DNA of 64,000 nucleotides, taken from Flaccisagitta enflata. Its lineage: Eukaryota > Chaetognatha > Sagittoidea > Aphragmophora. Under the pieces are notes generated by a model, which was not told the origin of the DNA, did not search any database, and saw only the letters and a list, made by a program, of their open reading frames with translations. Each line of letters begins with the position of its first letter. Within the stretch, counting starts at the first letter, position 1. Made by a program: the position numbers and the translations under genes. Shown one piece after another: positions 11,450 to 23,185 of the stretch. The stretch spans positions 10,044,001 to 10,108,000 of the forward strand of contig OZ231128.1 in assembly GCA_965153355.1 (NCBI GenBank). The letters run 5' to 3'.

Positions 11450-12100
11450 GGGCAGCGGCCCCGAAGGGGACGAAGTCCTGTAGAACACAGGGGGACTTCG
11501 TTCGTTCGTTCATTCGTTAGTTAGTTCGTTCGTCCCCCCCCCCTATCAGGCCCCTCAGGCCTAAAATCTGGCCTCTCAGGCCTCAAATCCAGCCTCTCAG
11601 GCCACAAATCCAGCCTCTCAGGCCTCTAATCCATCCTCTCAGGCCCCAAATCCAGCCTCTCTGGCCTCAAATCCAGCCTCTCAGGCCTCAAATCCGGCCT
11701 CTCAGACCTCAAATCCGACCTCTCAGGCCTCAAACCTGGCCTTTCAGACCTGAAATTAGGCCTCGCAAGCCTCAAATTGAAATTCCCATGCCTCAAACCT
11801 GTCCTCTCATGCCTCAAATTTGGCCTTAAGTTAGTCGTCTCAAGCTTCCAATTGGCATTCTCAGGCCTTAGATCAGTTTTCTTAGACCTCAATTTAAGCT
11901 CTTGAAGGCCTTCAGTCAACCCTCTATGTAGCATATCATCCACGTAAGGCAGGACGAACGAAAGTCCCCCTGTGTTCTACAGGACTTTGTCCCCTTCGGG
12001 GCCGCTGCCCTGCTTCCCCTCACTCCAACTCACAATCACTCAAAGCAGGGCAAAGGGTATCGCTGACCATGTATTGCCCTTGGGCGACCTGTTCTTTCTT
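11450..12100. mobile_element. Family A composite element, copy with CAGGCCTCAAAT minisatellite
   Basis: The left terminal core GGGCAGCGGCCCCGAAGGGG (11450-11469) continues through the ACAGG/CCTGT hairpin and GTTCGTTCGTT. The right core (about 11962-12010) is its inverted copy, ending GCCGCTGCCC. A tail module to 12100 carries GCCCTGCTT/AAGCAGGGC and the palindrome GCCCTTGGGC (12076-12085). The interior 11545-11935 is a 20-21-bp minisatellite (CTCAGGCCTCAAATCCAGCC type), progressively diverged toward the right. Non-autonomous; no ORF. Confidence 0.65.
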
Positions 12101-12364
12101 ATGCCTCTCCCTTTTTTCTGCAATTCTCCAATCAGCCACTAAGTACGACCGTTGGCCCTGATCTGGGTTCCGTGACCCTGTGCGTCTGTCTGTCTGTTTG
12201 TCTGTTTGTCTTACTGTCCGTGTCCGTCTGTCCGCCTTTCTGTCTCTCTGTGATCCGCTTGTCTTTTGACCGTGTCTTAGCCCGAGGAAAAAGACGCACA
12301 GAAAAACAGTGACAAACTTTTTCACATAACAGAGATACACGGATGCACACAGAGACAAACAAGA

Positions 12365-12365
12365 T

Positions 12366-12439
<74 letters not shown>

Positions 12440-12441
12440 CC
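12365..12441 (+). repeat. (CA)n microsatellite
   Basis: A dinucleotide run of about 38 units. Long ORFs across it are poly-Cys-Val or Thr-His artefacts. Confidence 0.95.
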
Positions 12442-12574
12442 ACACACAGAGCAAGGAAATTTTAATTGACACTTTTTAGATGAGTCCTCGCTTCTCTATA
12501 ACAGGGTGTTTCCCTTGGTCTGTATGTCTGTTGGTTGGTAACGCGAAATTTTCAGAACGCAATTTTTAGGGTTT

Positions 12575-12765
12575 TCATGTCTCTTCATGTCTCTCTTAAA
12601 TTTCTTATGTCTCTTTCGTCTCTTTTGTCTCTCATGGCTTCTATATGTCTCCTTTGTCTCTTATGTCTCTCGTGTCTCTTACTTCTCATATTTCTCTTAT
12701 TTCTCTTATTTTTCTTATTTTTCTTATTTCTCTTTTTTCTCTTATGTCTCTTACTTCTCTTTTTT
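12575..12765 (+). repeat. Pyrimidine minisatellite (TCTCTTATG-type)
   Basis: Degenerate 9-12-bp units such as TGTCTCTTA and TTTCTTATT. Similar units reappear after the family A element (13540-13690), so that element sits inside this array. Confidence 0.7.
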
Positions 12766-13545
12766 GGGCAGCGGCCCCGAAGGGGACGATGTCCTGTAGA
12801 ACACAGGGGGACTTTTGTTTGTTCGTTCGTTCGTCCGTGCGTGCGTGCGTCCCCCCCACCTTGAGGCTCAAATCCCAGCCTTGAGGCTCAAATCCCAGCC
12901 TTGAGGCTCAAATCCCAGCCTCGAGGCTCAAATCCCAGCCTCGAAGCTCAAATCCCAGCCTCGAGGCTCAAATCCCAGCCTCGAGGCTCAAATCCCAGCC
13001 TCGAGGCTCAAATCCCAGCCTCGAGGCTCAAATCCCAGCCTCGAGGCTCAAATCCCAGCCTCGAGGCTCAAATCCCAGCCTCGAGGCTCAAATCCCAGCC
13101 TCGAGGCTCAAATCCCAGCCTCGAGGCTCAAATCCCAGCCTCGAGGCTCAAATCCCAGCCTCGAGGCTCAACTCCCAGCCTCGAGGCTCAAATCCCAGCC
13201 TCGAGGCTCAAATCCCAGCCTCGAGGCTCAAATCCCAGCCTCGAGGCTCAAATCCCAAACTCAAGGCTCAAATTCTAGCCTTGAGGCTCAAATCCCAGCC
13301 TCGAGGCTCAAATCCCAGCCTCGAGGCTCAAATCCCAGCCTCGAGGCTCAAATCAGACCACATGTAATGGACAGATGGAAGGACGGACGGATGGATGGAC
13401 GAACGAACGAAAGTCCCCCTGTGTTCTACAGGACATCGTCCCCTTCGGGGCCGCTGCCCTGCTACCCATCACCTATAATCCCCAACATACATAGCAGGGC
13501 AACGGGTATCGCTGACCACATATTGCCCTTGGGCGACTGGTTCTC
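12766..13545. mobile_element. Family A composite element, best-preserved copy
   Basis: The left core GGGCAGCGGCCCCGAAGGGG starts at 12766 after TTTTT. The right core ends GCCGCTGCCC at 13459. The two cores, including the adjoining GTTCGTTCGTCC / GGACGAACGAAC, are inverted copies of about 75 bp. The tail module to 13545 carries GCCCTGCT/AGCAGGGC and GCCCTTGGGC (13525-13534). The interior is the 20-bp array at 12857-13353. Termini with small stable hairpins and no ORF point to a non-autonomous element of unknown class. Confidence 0.65.
12857..13353 (+). repeat. 20-bp minisatellite (TCGAGGCTCAAATCCCAGCC)n
   Basis: About 25 units with an exact 20-bp period and very few substitutions; edge units have TTGAGG. 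Frame shifts across units keep it open for 125 codons, but it is non-coding by composition. Confidence 0.95.
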
Positions 13546-13860
13546 TTATGTCTCTTATGTCTCTTCATGTCTTTTCATGTCTGTTATGTCTCTCCTGTCT
13601 CCTCTTGTGTCCTCATGTCTCCTCTTGTTTCCTCATGTCTTTTCACGTCTCTTAGAGTCCCTCCATGTCTTTTCATGTCTCTTCGTTGGGAGGAGGCGTG
13701 GAGGGGTGGGGAGGGGTGGGGGAAGACGTGTGGGGAGGCGTGGAGAGGCGGGGGGTAAGTGAGGAGGTGTGGGGAGGGAGGCTCGGAGGGTAGAGGTGAG
13801 GTGGGGGCGGGCTGTGGAGGCGTGGGCGGAGGGTTGAGAAGGGGGTGAGGGAGTTATCAG
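13546..13860 (+). repeat. Pyrimidine minisatellite followed by G-rich GGAGGCGTGGGG tract
   Basis: 13546-13690 continues the CTCTTCATGT-type units. 13688-13850 is a purine/G-rich degenerate repeat (GTGGGGAGG, GAGGCGTGG). Confidence 0.6.
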
Positions 13861-14398
13861 TTTATATGTTTTTCTCTTCATCTCAATATCTGTATCTCAA
13901 TATCTCTTATATTTTCATATCATTACATCTTAATATCTTTATATCGCAATAACTTGTATCTTAATATCTTACATATAAAGAGGACGCATCTATTGGACAT
14001 CTCTTAGCCTTGTTTGTTTTCATTTCAAAACATTGTGAATTTTGAATCTAATGGGAATCGAATCGAACTATCACAAAAGTCACAGAAATACATGAAGTTT
14101 CTTTGTAATGAAGCGCTGTCAGGAGGGCATCAGATATACAATTCAAAACCCGAATTCTCTGAAAGAAGTGGCATATTCTCGACAAGAGTAAAGAAATACC
14201 GAGAGAGATGCTGTATTTTAGCAAAAGCATAGTGTAAAAACAGCAGATCACGCATATGCAATTGCCATGGAGCGCTAAAAAAAAATCCATAGATTTGTTT
14301 CCATTGCGGTCCACAATGCATCTAGAACATCAAAATTTGCTACGGCCCCTTAGCAGTTTGAGACCGATTTTTCTAACTGATGAAAACTCAAACAAGTT
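13861..14398. other. AT-rich sequence without recognisable features
   Basis: It contains a short degenerate 'ATCTCAATATCT' repeat at 13875-13970. A 72-codon ORF (14014-14232) has no family features I recognise. Confidence 0.35.
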
Positions 14399-14435
14399 TC
14401 TGTGTGTATGTGTGTGTGTGTGTAAGTGTGTGTGT

Positions 14436-14500
<65 letters not shown>

Positions 14501-14524
14501 TGTCTGTCTGTCTGTGTGTGTGTG

Positions 14525-14622
<98 letters not shown>
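14399..14622 (+). repeat. Compound (GT)n(CTGT)n(CT)n microsatellite
   Basis: Three neighbouring tracts in the order GT, CTGT, CT, with short interspersed GT segments. The middle CTGT motif bridges the two dinucleotides. Confidence 0.95.
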
Positions 14623-14849
14623 AGGAGGGGATTCACTGATTTGGTTTGTTTGCTTTGGTTCGTCGGTCCGTTGATTCCACCTTTCATTCTTTTACGACCC
14701 TTCCTGGTTTCTTTTCTTTCCTCCTTCTTAATTTCTATTCTTTTCTCCACCATTCCTTCTCTATGTCCTGTTTTACTGTTCGTTTTTTTGTTACAGACAA
14801 GAGTCAAATAGAAGGAGAGCTCCCCCCCCTCAAGACCCCAGCGCATTGA

Positions 14850-15560
14850 AGCAAGGAATATGAGGAAAATATCATTTGATAGTTTGTGTCAATAAAAATG
14901 GCGTTATCAAAGCGTTTTTTTATGTTTGTCCACTAACTGAAATTACAGCTCTTAAAAAAGGTAAGATTTAACTATGTTGCAGTGAAAAAATGCTAAATTT
15001 GATGCTTGAAAAGGTGACAACTTCAGATGTGGGGCAAAACTAGAAAATCCCACTAATGGTGTTATTTGTATTGATTCTTGCTATCAGATAATATTTGAAT
15101 CATACTTCTTGCTTCAAAGTTCAATGTGCTAGACTCTACAGGAGGGGCACAGGTTTCATGAAGGCCTATCATTCAATAACACTCTAATCTGAATTCTTTC
15201 GTCTGCCTAACCGTCATCACAGGCTCTGCATTAGGTTTAAAAGCCCTGATTACAGTTCACAGAAAGGTAAGAGATTCACCAAGCAAAATAAAAAAGTTTT
15301 TAATTCATTAAATCATAAAATCTTTCGACGTGCATCAAAGTTGCTACAATCTCACTGGCCCAGAAGATATTTTTTGTCTCTTCATATATCCAAGCAGAAA
15401 ATAATAAGTAAGTAAATACATAGCTGACCAGTTGGGTTTGAGAAAAAGAAATGTTCTTTGTGCCTAATGGGTAGTAAAACAATTAATATGATTATACTTA
15501 GTATGATTGAGATACAGTGTAAAGATCCCTTTTTTGCGATCATTGATTTCTTTACTCATC
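14850..15560. other. AT-rich sequence, no supported gene
   Basis: A splice-like pair (acceptor CATCACAG at 15215-15222, donor AGGTAAG near 15267) brackets 44 bp. It is too short and lacks any domain signal, so I do not annotate an exon. Confidence 0.35.
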
Positions 15561-15599
15561 AGTTTTGAGTCATCACCGCTCTCTTTATCACCCCTTGAC

Positions 15600-16893
15600 G
15601 CCACAATCATCATCATCTCCCCCTTGGGGCCATCCTCATCATATCCCCCTTGTGGCCACTCTCATCATCTCCCCCTTTTGGCCACTCTCATCATCTCCCC
15701 TTGTGGCTGCTCTTATCATCTCCCCCTTGTTACCGTACCCATCAAAATATCATCATCCCCCTTGTGGCCACTCCGATCATCTCCCCTTGTGGCCACTGGC
15801 CCCTCTGATCATCCCCCCATGTGGCCACTCTCATCATCTCCCTATGTGGCCACTCTCATCATCTCCCCTTGTGGCTGCTCTTATCATCTCCCCCTTGTGA
15901 CCGTACTCATCAAAATATCATCATCCCCCTTGTTGCCACTCTCATCATCTCCCCTTGTGGCCACTCTCATCATCTCCCCATGTGGCCACTCTCATCATCT
16001 CCCCATGTGGCCACTCTCATCATCTCCCCCTTTTGGCCACTCTCTTCATCTCGTCCTTGTGGCCACTCTCATCATCTCCTCCTTGTGGCCACTCTCATCA
16101 TCTCCTCCTTGTGGCCTCTCTCATCATCTCTTCCTTGTGGCCACTCTCATCATCTCCCCCTTATGGCCACTCTCATCTCCACTCCCTTGTGGCCACTCTC
16201 ATCATCTCCTCCTTTCGGCCACTCTCATCATATCCCCCTTATGGCCACTCTCATCATCTCCCCCTTGTGGCCACTATCATCTCCACTCCCTTGTGGCCAC
16301 TCTCATCATCTCCTCCATGTGGCCACTCTCATCATCTCCCCCTTATGGACACTCTCATCATCTCCCCCTTGTGGCCACTCTCATCTCCACTCCCTTGTGG
16401 CCACTCTCATCATCTCCTCCTTGTGGCCACTCTCATCATCTCCTCCTTGTGGCCACTCTCATCATATCCCCCTTATGGCCACTCTCATCATCTCCCCCTT
16501 GTGGCCACTATCATCTCCACTCCCTTGTGGCCACTCTCATCATCTCCTCCATGTAGCCACTCTCATCATCTCCTCCTTGTGGCCACTCTCATCAACTCCT
16601 CCTTTTGGCCACTCTCATCATCTCCCCCTTGTGGCCACTCTCATCATCTCCCCCATGTGGCCACTCTCATCTCCACTCCCTTGTGGCCACTCTCATCATC
16701 TCCCCCTTTTGGCCACTCTCATCATCTTATCCTTGTGGTCACTCTCATCATATCCTCCTTGTGGCCTCTCTCATCATTTCCCACTTGTAGCCACTTTCAT
16801 CATCTCCCCCTTGTGGCCACTCTCATCATCTCCCCCATGTGGCCACTCTCATCTCCGCTCCCTTGTGGCCACCCTCATCATCTCCCCAATCCC
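15600..16893 (+). repeat. 26-bp minisatellite, GGCCACTCTCATCATCTCC-type
   Basis: Nearly fifty units of about 26 bp differ at the CCCTTGT/CCTTTT/CCATGT end. A shorter variant with CTCATCTCCACTCCC recurs every few units. All three plus-strand frames stay open for hundreds of codons because the unit has no stop, which explains ORFs of up to 392 codons. No start context, domain or splice evidence suggests that they are genes. Confidence 0.9.
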
Positions 16894-17074
16894 ACATTCC
16901 TTAACCTGTCCTAATCTTCCATGTCCTAATCTTTCAAAAAGCCTCTTCAGAAGATTCCCTCGAGAGTTCTTAGGCTGTTGTAGTTGTTGTTGTTCTTAGG
17001 CTGTCATACGATTGTGCGTCTTTTTTTCTTCTTCTGGCGATTTGTTGTTATTGTTGTTGATATCATTGGTGCGC

Positions 17075-17082
17075 TTCCTTAG

Positions 17083-17179
<97 letters not shown>

Positions 17180-17520
17180 GGTTGTTGTGGTTGTTGTTGC
17201 TGTTTTTGTTGTTATTGATGTAAGTGTTATGGTTGTTGCTGTTGTAATTGTTATGGTTGTTGTTGTTGTTGTTATGATTGTTGTTTGTTTTGGTTTTGGT
17301 TGTTGTGGTTGTTGTGGTTGTTGTGGTTGTTGTTTTGGTTGTTGTGGTTGCTGTTGTGGTTGTTGTCGTGGTTGTTGTTATGGTTGCTGTTGTGGTTGTT
17401 GTTTTGGTTGTTGTTGTTGCTATGGTTGTAATTGTTATGGTTGTGGTTGTTTTGGTTGTTGTTGTTCTGGTTGATCTTATTATGGTTGTTATTGTTAGGG
17501 TTGTTGACGTTGTTCTACTT
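17075..17520 (+). repeat. (GTT)n trinucleotide tract with GGTTGTTGT decay
   Basis: A pure GTT run (17080-17180) grades into degenerate GTTGTGGTT repeats to about 17520. Confidence 0.9.
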
Positions 17521-17746
17521 ATGATTCACCCCGGACTCATTTTATAGTGTTGTTATTGTTTTTGTTTGTCATTTTTGTTGTCATCGTTCTGTTGTGGACG
17601 TCGTTGCTGTTCCTGTCATTTCTCTTGTTTATCCCCGATATTTTTCTCATGGTGTCTCATCGACCATTTTTTGTTTTTTTGTCTGGCTCGATTTCATTTA
17701 TCATTGCTAAACATTGCCATTCGTCGATGGCTCTTCCCAACGCTGC

Positions 17747-17749
<3 letters not shown>

Positions 17750-17801
<52 letters not shown>

Positions 17802-17832
17802 GTCATCACCATCATCATCATCATCTTCATCG

Positions 17833-17917
<85 letters not shown>

Positions 17918-18020
17918 AAACATTTTTATCGTCATCATCATCATCGTCATCATTGTCATCATCATCATCATTATGATCATCATCATCATCATCATCAACA
18001 ACATTTTTATCATCATCATG
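17750..18020 (+). repeat. (ATC)n trinucleotide tract
   Basis: Nearly pure ATC units with interruptions (GTC, TTC). The poly-His, poly-Ser, poly-Ile and poly-Asp ORFs on both strands are artefacts. Confidence 0.95.
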
Positions 18021-18108
18021 TCTCATGTCTTTCTCTGTCCGTGCTTTTCTGTCATTAATTTGTCATTCTCTGTCTGTCTTTTTAAAGATGTTCTCTACAA
18101 CTCGACTT

Positions 18109-18509
18109 AAAAAAAAGACGCACCTGATTATCTATTCATAAAACAGGTATAAAAACTAATTTGAACTTTTTTTGATAAAGACATTTTGAAAGATTTTCAA
18201 AAAATCTTTCACTCTAGACAAAAAAATCTTTCAATCTAGACCAAACGGTTTAGAAGCTAAAGCCCTGCAAAGAGAAGCACTAATTTGCAAAAATGAAATT
18301 TTACATAGGGATTGTAAAACTAGAAAGGGCAAAGTTTTCACTCAAACTAATGTCATTTTTAAACAAATAAAGATAGAATTACCAGATTGGCGCCAAATGA
18401 AAGTACTTTTAAAGGGCTTACAAACAGTTTACGATCTTATTAAGTTTTATAAAGATTCATAGGCAGAATTATCCATTCAAAAGTGCGTCTTTTTTTTTTA
18501 TCCATGTGG

Positions 18510-18510
<1 letters not shown>
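18109..18510. mobile_element. Foldback element, family E
   Basis: The terminal arms AAAAAAAAGACGCAC and GTGCGTCTTTTTTTTTT are inverted. Interior motifs AAACGGTTTAGAAGC and CCAGATTGGCGCCAAATGAA match those of the elements at 23.2 and 8.3 kb. It is about 400 bp with no ORF. Confidence 0.6.
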
Positions 18511-18676
<166 letters not shown>

Positions 18677-19049
18677 CTCTTTTCTATTCCGTTTATACGC
18701 TGAAAGGCTGTATTATTTTTACTGTTTTCATCATGTTTCTCGACCCCACAAGAACCATAAACGTCAATTTCGCGTCACGAGAAAGAGAAAGAATCAGAAG
18801 ACAGTAAGGAGAAGAAGAAGATGGATTTAAGGACGGATAGAAGGACAGAAAAAATGACAGAATGTTTGACCAAAGAGAAAAAAAGGAGAAAGAATCAAAG
18901 AATTCTTTCCTCTTTTTTTTCTTTCTTTCTGTCTTACTTTCTTTACTAAGATAGAATAGAAAGAAAGAAAGAAAATGTAAACCAATTCATTCTTCTTTTT
19001 TTTTTCTCACTTTCTTCCTTTGAGAAAAAGAAAGAAAAACGAATCCTTT

Positions 19050-19061
19050 GATCTTTTTTTT

Positions 19062-19128
<67 letters not shown>

Positions 19129-19208
19129 CCCTTTTTTCTTTCTTTCTCTCCTTCTTTGTTCCTCTCTTTCTTTCTCTCCTTCTTTGTTCCTCTCTTTCTT
19201 TCTTTCTG

Positions 19209-19278
<70 letters not shown>

Positions 19279-19402
19279 TTTCTTTCTTTCTTCCCTTTTT
19301 TTCTCAAAAAAATAAAGGATGGAAGGAGGGAGGGAAGGAAGGAAGGAAGGAAGGAAGGAAGGAAGGAAGGAAGGAAGGAAGGAAGGAAGGAAGGAAGGAA
19401 AG
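19050..19402 (+). repeat. (TTTC)n and (GGAA)n tetranucleotide tracts
   Basis: TTTC units (19058-19295) have CCTTC interruptions and are followed after a short A-rich spacer by GGAA units (19320-19400). The two halves are partly complementary and could form a hairpin. Confidence 0.9.
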
Positions 19403-19833
19403 AAATGAATAAAGAAAGAAAGGAAATAAGAAAGAAGAGGCTCGGAAGAAAAAAAAAAGTGGGGAAAAATCAAGGAATTCCGACTTAAAGAAGAGGACTT
19501 GAGAAAAGACAAAAATGACGGACAGACTGGCAGACTGAAGATAGAATGACGGACAGACTGGCAGACTGAAAGGTCGATTCTAATTCAATTATGACCAGAG
19601 GAAGGTTGGAAGTGTGTGGGGGGCGGGGGGGGGGAGCGGATGGCGGAGGTGAGGTGGGTCAGGATGAATTGTTGTATTAATCTAATGTACTATCATTGTG
19701 ACGGCACACCTCCTTAAGGCTATCGTTGCTTCAAAATGAAGAAACCCTGAATTTTTTTTTCTTTTAGAATGTAAAATACCTGTGTAGGAAAACCCTACAA
19801 ATTTTTTTAGAAAATTGACCTTAAACAAGTATA

Positions 19834-20128
19834 TGCAATTTTTCAAACGCTCGCTAGCCTGACTGGGGCAATGTGGGGCGCTGAAATTTTTATAAAAGAG
19901 AGAGAAGACATGTGAGATGGGAAGACCTCAGAGAAAAAATTCAAATTCTATCATTTTTCATACAATAAATCTAAGAAGAAATCTTTAAAATGTAACGATA
20001 AAGAGGCTAGTAGCTTTTTCTAAAATTTGCTTCAGGTCTTTCCCAGTAACATGTTTTCTCTTTCAGGAATAGAAATTTCAGAATCCTGCGTTGCCCAAGT
20101 CACGCTAGCGAACATTTGGAAAATTGCC
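19834..20128. mobile_element. Foldback element with about 110-bp arms
   Basis: The left arm (19834-19942) and the reverse complement of the right arm (20015-20128) share GCAATTTTYCAAA, CTCGCTAGC, GGGGCAATG, CTGAAATTT and GGGAAGACCT in order. No target duplication is clear and there is no ORF. Class unknown. Confidence 0.5.
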
Positions 20129-20149
20129 ATCATATTGCAATTGATTTAA

Positions 20150-20990
20150 GTAAAAATTAAAAAAAAAAAAAAAATAACACGGTAAAGGTACAATTCATGA
20201 ACGATTTTTTCAACTCTTTTTTTGTCTCCCTAACTCTTAGTTTTAAAGCATAAATTCATAAAAGCAGTCAGCGTCTGTGGCTAGTGAGTAGATCGCCTGA
20301 CATGAGCACTGTGATAATGCGCAAGGTGAGAATAGAAATTAATTTCTTGAAACATTGACCAGGGAATAAGAGTTTGTGATTAAGGAAGGGCAGACAGCTT
20401 CCTTTAGTCCATTGTTCAAATCATTCTCTGATGAATTGATGATTTTCATTTTTCCCCTCTGCTTGACCAAAGCATTCCTGATTTTGCTTTTGCTTTGTGA
20501 TTTGGGTCAGGCCAGTACTACATAGTTGAAAATTAAAAGAGAGACCCTCTGTACGCAAATTAGTCATGAAAACAGATTTTTTATTTTTCGACTTTCAAGA
20601 GGAAATGTAAGCCTTAAAAAAAGAACTTTTTCTTTTTGATTCTGAAGGGGTAAAAAGGTTGGCTTTCAAATGAAGCAAGTCATTGTAGTGGGAATAAATG
20701 CAAAAATAGCCAGAGAAAATATTGGAAAATGCGTCTTTCTATTGATACGCCTGGTACAATGGAAAAATTATGTCTTTTTTGATACAGTTACACCCCGTTA
20801 TAACGGATCAAAAAGTAACCGAAATCTGCCTATAAAAGAGCTAGAACCTTAGTCCTTTCATGTAATTTCTTTTTGTTTCCTATATTGTCAATCACTAACT
20901 TGATGGACCGTGACATCCGTTGCTACTCAACCATAAGTAATCAGAAATGGAATTTTCATACCAAGCAGTTTAATGAAAGTGAATCTCTCA
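20150..20990. other. AT-rich sequence without recognisable features
   Basis: I see only short ORFs (60 codons near 20670) and no repeat unit. It ends in a (CT)n tract at about 20995-21064. Confidence 0.35.
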
Positions 20991-21030
20991 TTCACTCTCT
21001 CTCTCCCTCTCTCTTCCTCTTTCTCTTTCT

Positions 21031-21066
<36 letters not shown>

Positions 21067-21164
21067 TCTTTGTATAGTCCAGTCATATATCGCCGTCTCC
21101 CTGGTGAATCCTTTGGTTGTCAGGGAAGATGTCTCAAGAAAAGTGATGTGAATTCGGCTGCGGG

Positions 21165-21990
21165 TTTTGGTTTCCTGCTCTTTGGTTCCATTCACATTGG
21201 CGACCAATCATAATCTAATAAGAGTATTCAATAGCGGCTTTTAGTGGCCAATCATGAGCCAATAAGTGAATTTGTCAGCAGCTTTTGGTTTTTTGCTTCT
21301 TGTTCCATTTGCATTAGCAACCAATTATAAGCCAATTATAGGCCAATAAGTGAATTTGGCAGCGGCTTTTGGCCTTACTGCTTCTTGGTTCCATTCAGAT
21401 TGCCAAACAATCATAAGCCAATCATAAGTCAATAAATGAATTTGGAAGTGGCTTTTGGTTTCCTGCTCCTTAGTTCCATGAGCATTAGTGACCAATCATA
21501 AGCCAATAAGTGAATTTGGCAATGGCTTTTGGTTTCCTGCTCCTTGGTTTCATTCGAATTCATGACCAATCTTAAACCATTTAGTGAATTCGGCGGCGGC
21601 TTTTGGTTTCCTGCTCCTTGGTTCCATTTGCATTCGTGACCAATCATAAGCCAAAAAGTGAATTGGGCAACGGCTTTTGGTTTCCTGCTCCTTGGTTACA
21701 TTTGCATTCGTGACCAATCATAAGCCAATAAGTGAATTTGGCGGCGGCTTTTGGTTTCCTGCTCCTTGGTTCCATTTGCATTGGCGATCAATCATAAGCA
21801 AATAAGTGAATGCGGCAGTGGCTTTTAGCTTTCTGCTCTTTGGTTTCATTTCCATTGAGGGCCAATCATCAGCCAATTATAAGCCAATTGTAAGCCAATT
21901 ATAAGTTAATAATTTAATTTGGTCGTGGTTTTTGGTTTCCCACTCCTTGGTTCCGGTCACATTAGGGACCAATCACAAGCGTAATCAATA
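21165..21990 (+). repeat. About 74-bp minisatellite with paired CCAAT motifs
   Basis: About ten diverged units contain GGTTTCCTGCTCCTTGGTTC, then GACCAATCATAAGCCAATAA. Unit spacing is 74 bp where best preserved (21674 to 21748). Most units keep the CCAATCA motif plus a second CCAAT. Array members near both ends are more diverged. Confidence 0.8.
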
Positions 21991-22189
21991 TTGCAATCAT
22001 TCTATTTTTTGAATTATCAACAATGCACCATTACAACTGCATAGATACTAATTGAATAAAAGAGCAAATGCTAGTTAGCTTTTCTGCACTTTACTGTATT
22101 TACTTGTTTTCAATTTTTTTCTCATTCTACTTAAGAGTTTAGCTCATGAACAGAATGCTTTCATGGACAGTAATGCGAATGGGACCTTC

Positions 22190-22190
<1 letters not shown>

Positions 22191-22275
<85 letters not shown>
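22191..22275 (+). repeat. (CT)n microsatellite
   Basis: A pure dinucleotide run of about 42 units. Confidence 0.95.
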
Positions 22276-22278
<3 letters not shown>

Positions 22279-22379
22279 TCTCTGCTTCCACTTGGGACGT
22301 GTCATAACACGAAGAAGTCGTTTTGATACATTTGAGTGACAAATTGAATGTTCTCTCCCGACCAAAGGCGTGTTTGTGG

Positions 22380-22660
22380 TGATGACAACAAAAGTGATTG
22401 TTCCCGTTAATTGCGTTTACAGCGTGAATAATTTTATGAATTTCAACAGTCCCACAAGGAAGTTAGCCAAGTGAGTTAGCGAGTTTGTGAATGGAGTGAA
22501 CAAGCTAAGCGAGCTTGTGAATTTAATGAACAACTTAAGCGAGTGTGGCCAAGTGAAGTGCTGCAAAGTCAGCAAGCAGAGTGAGCGGAGTGAGCTGTGC
22601 GAGCGAACAAATGGAGCGAGCGACCAAGTGGCCTGTTTAAAATGCGATAGTGACAAATTG
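22380..22660 (+). repeat. Dispersed GAGTGAGCGAGC-rich repeat, copy 1
   Basis: It runs from TGATTGTTCCCGTT through CAGTCCCAC and a purine-rich GAGCGAGTGAGC segment to GCGACCAAGTGGC and AAAATGCGATAGTGAC. The reverse complement of 46905-47150 shows the same ordered motifs. A direct repeat starting TGACAAATTGAATGTTCT flanks it (about 22336 and 22647). No coding evidence. The flanking repeats might be a target duplication, though about 29 bp is long. Confidence 0.55.
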
Positions 22661-22679
22661 AATGTTCTTCCGACCAAAT

Positions 22680-23185
22680 CGTTTTCATCCTCCTAGTTTC
22701 CACGGAGAATTGTTTTCTTTCAAACCTTGTTTATTCACCATATCGACCGTGAGTTTACAGACCTATGCCGTCTCCAATATATATCTATAGATACATAAAT
22801 TGAACACAAGACGCACAAAACCATCTTTTCATGAGCATAAGAATTGAGATGTACTGATTGATCTCGCAACTCAAAAATAAATACGAAACAATATAGCATT
22901 TTAACATGCGCGATAGGCTATCATAGACAAAAGAGATTACCCGAATGTATTGATAATTTCGCTTCTTTACCTTCTTCTTTGTAGATAAAAAGCTTTTTCC
23001 ACTTTTGCTTCTTCATTTGACCTTTAATTTTGTGATATCTTTGGACTCTTTCTTCTTACGTTTGTCAGAGTGCCTAAAAAAGCCAAAATTGAACTACCCC
23101 TGCAAAAATATTTTTGATTTGTAGAAATTCTTTACAATGAGCCACAGCAGAACTCTCAATTCAATCATGAACCATCGTTAGGGTA
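22680..23185. other. AT-rich sequence without recognisable features
   Basis: No gene, RNA or tandem repeat is seen. Confidence 0.35.

Noticed and set aside
15223-15266. 44-nt exon between CACAG and GTAAG
   Set aside because: Splice-like matches this short arise by chance, and neither open frame shows a domain.
15507-16999. Long overlapping plus-strand ORFs (up to 392 codons)
   Set aside because: They are produced by a stop-free 26-bp minisatellite unit and have no domain, start context or splice evidence.
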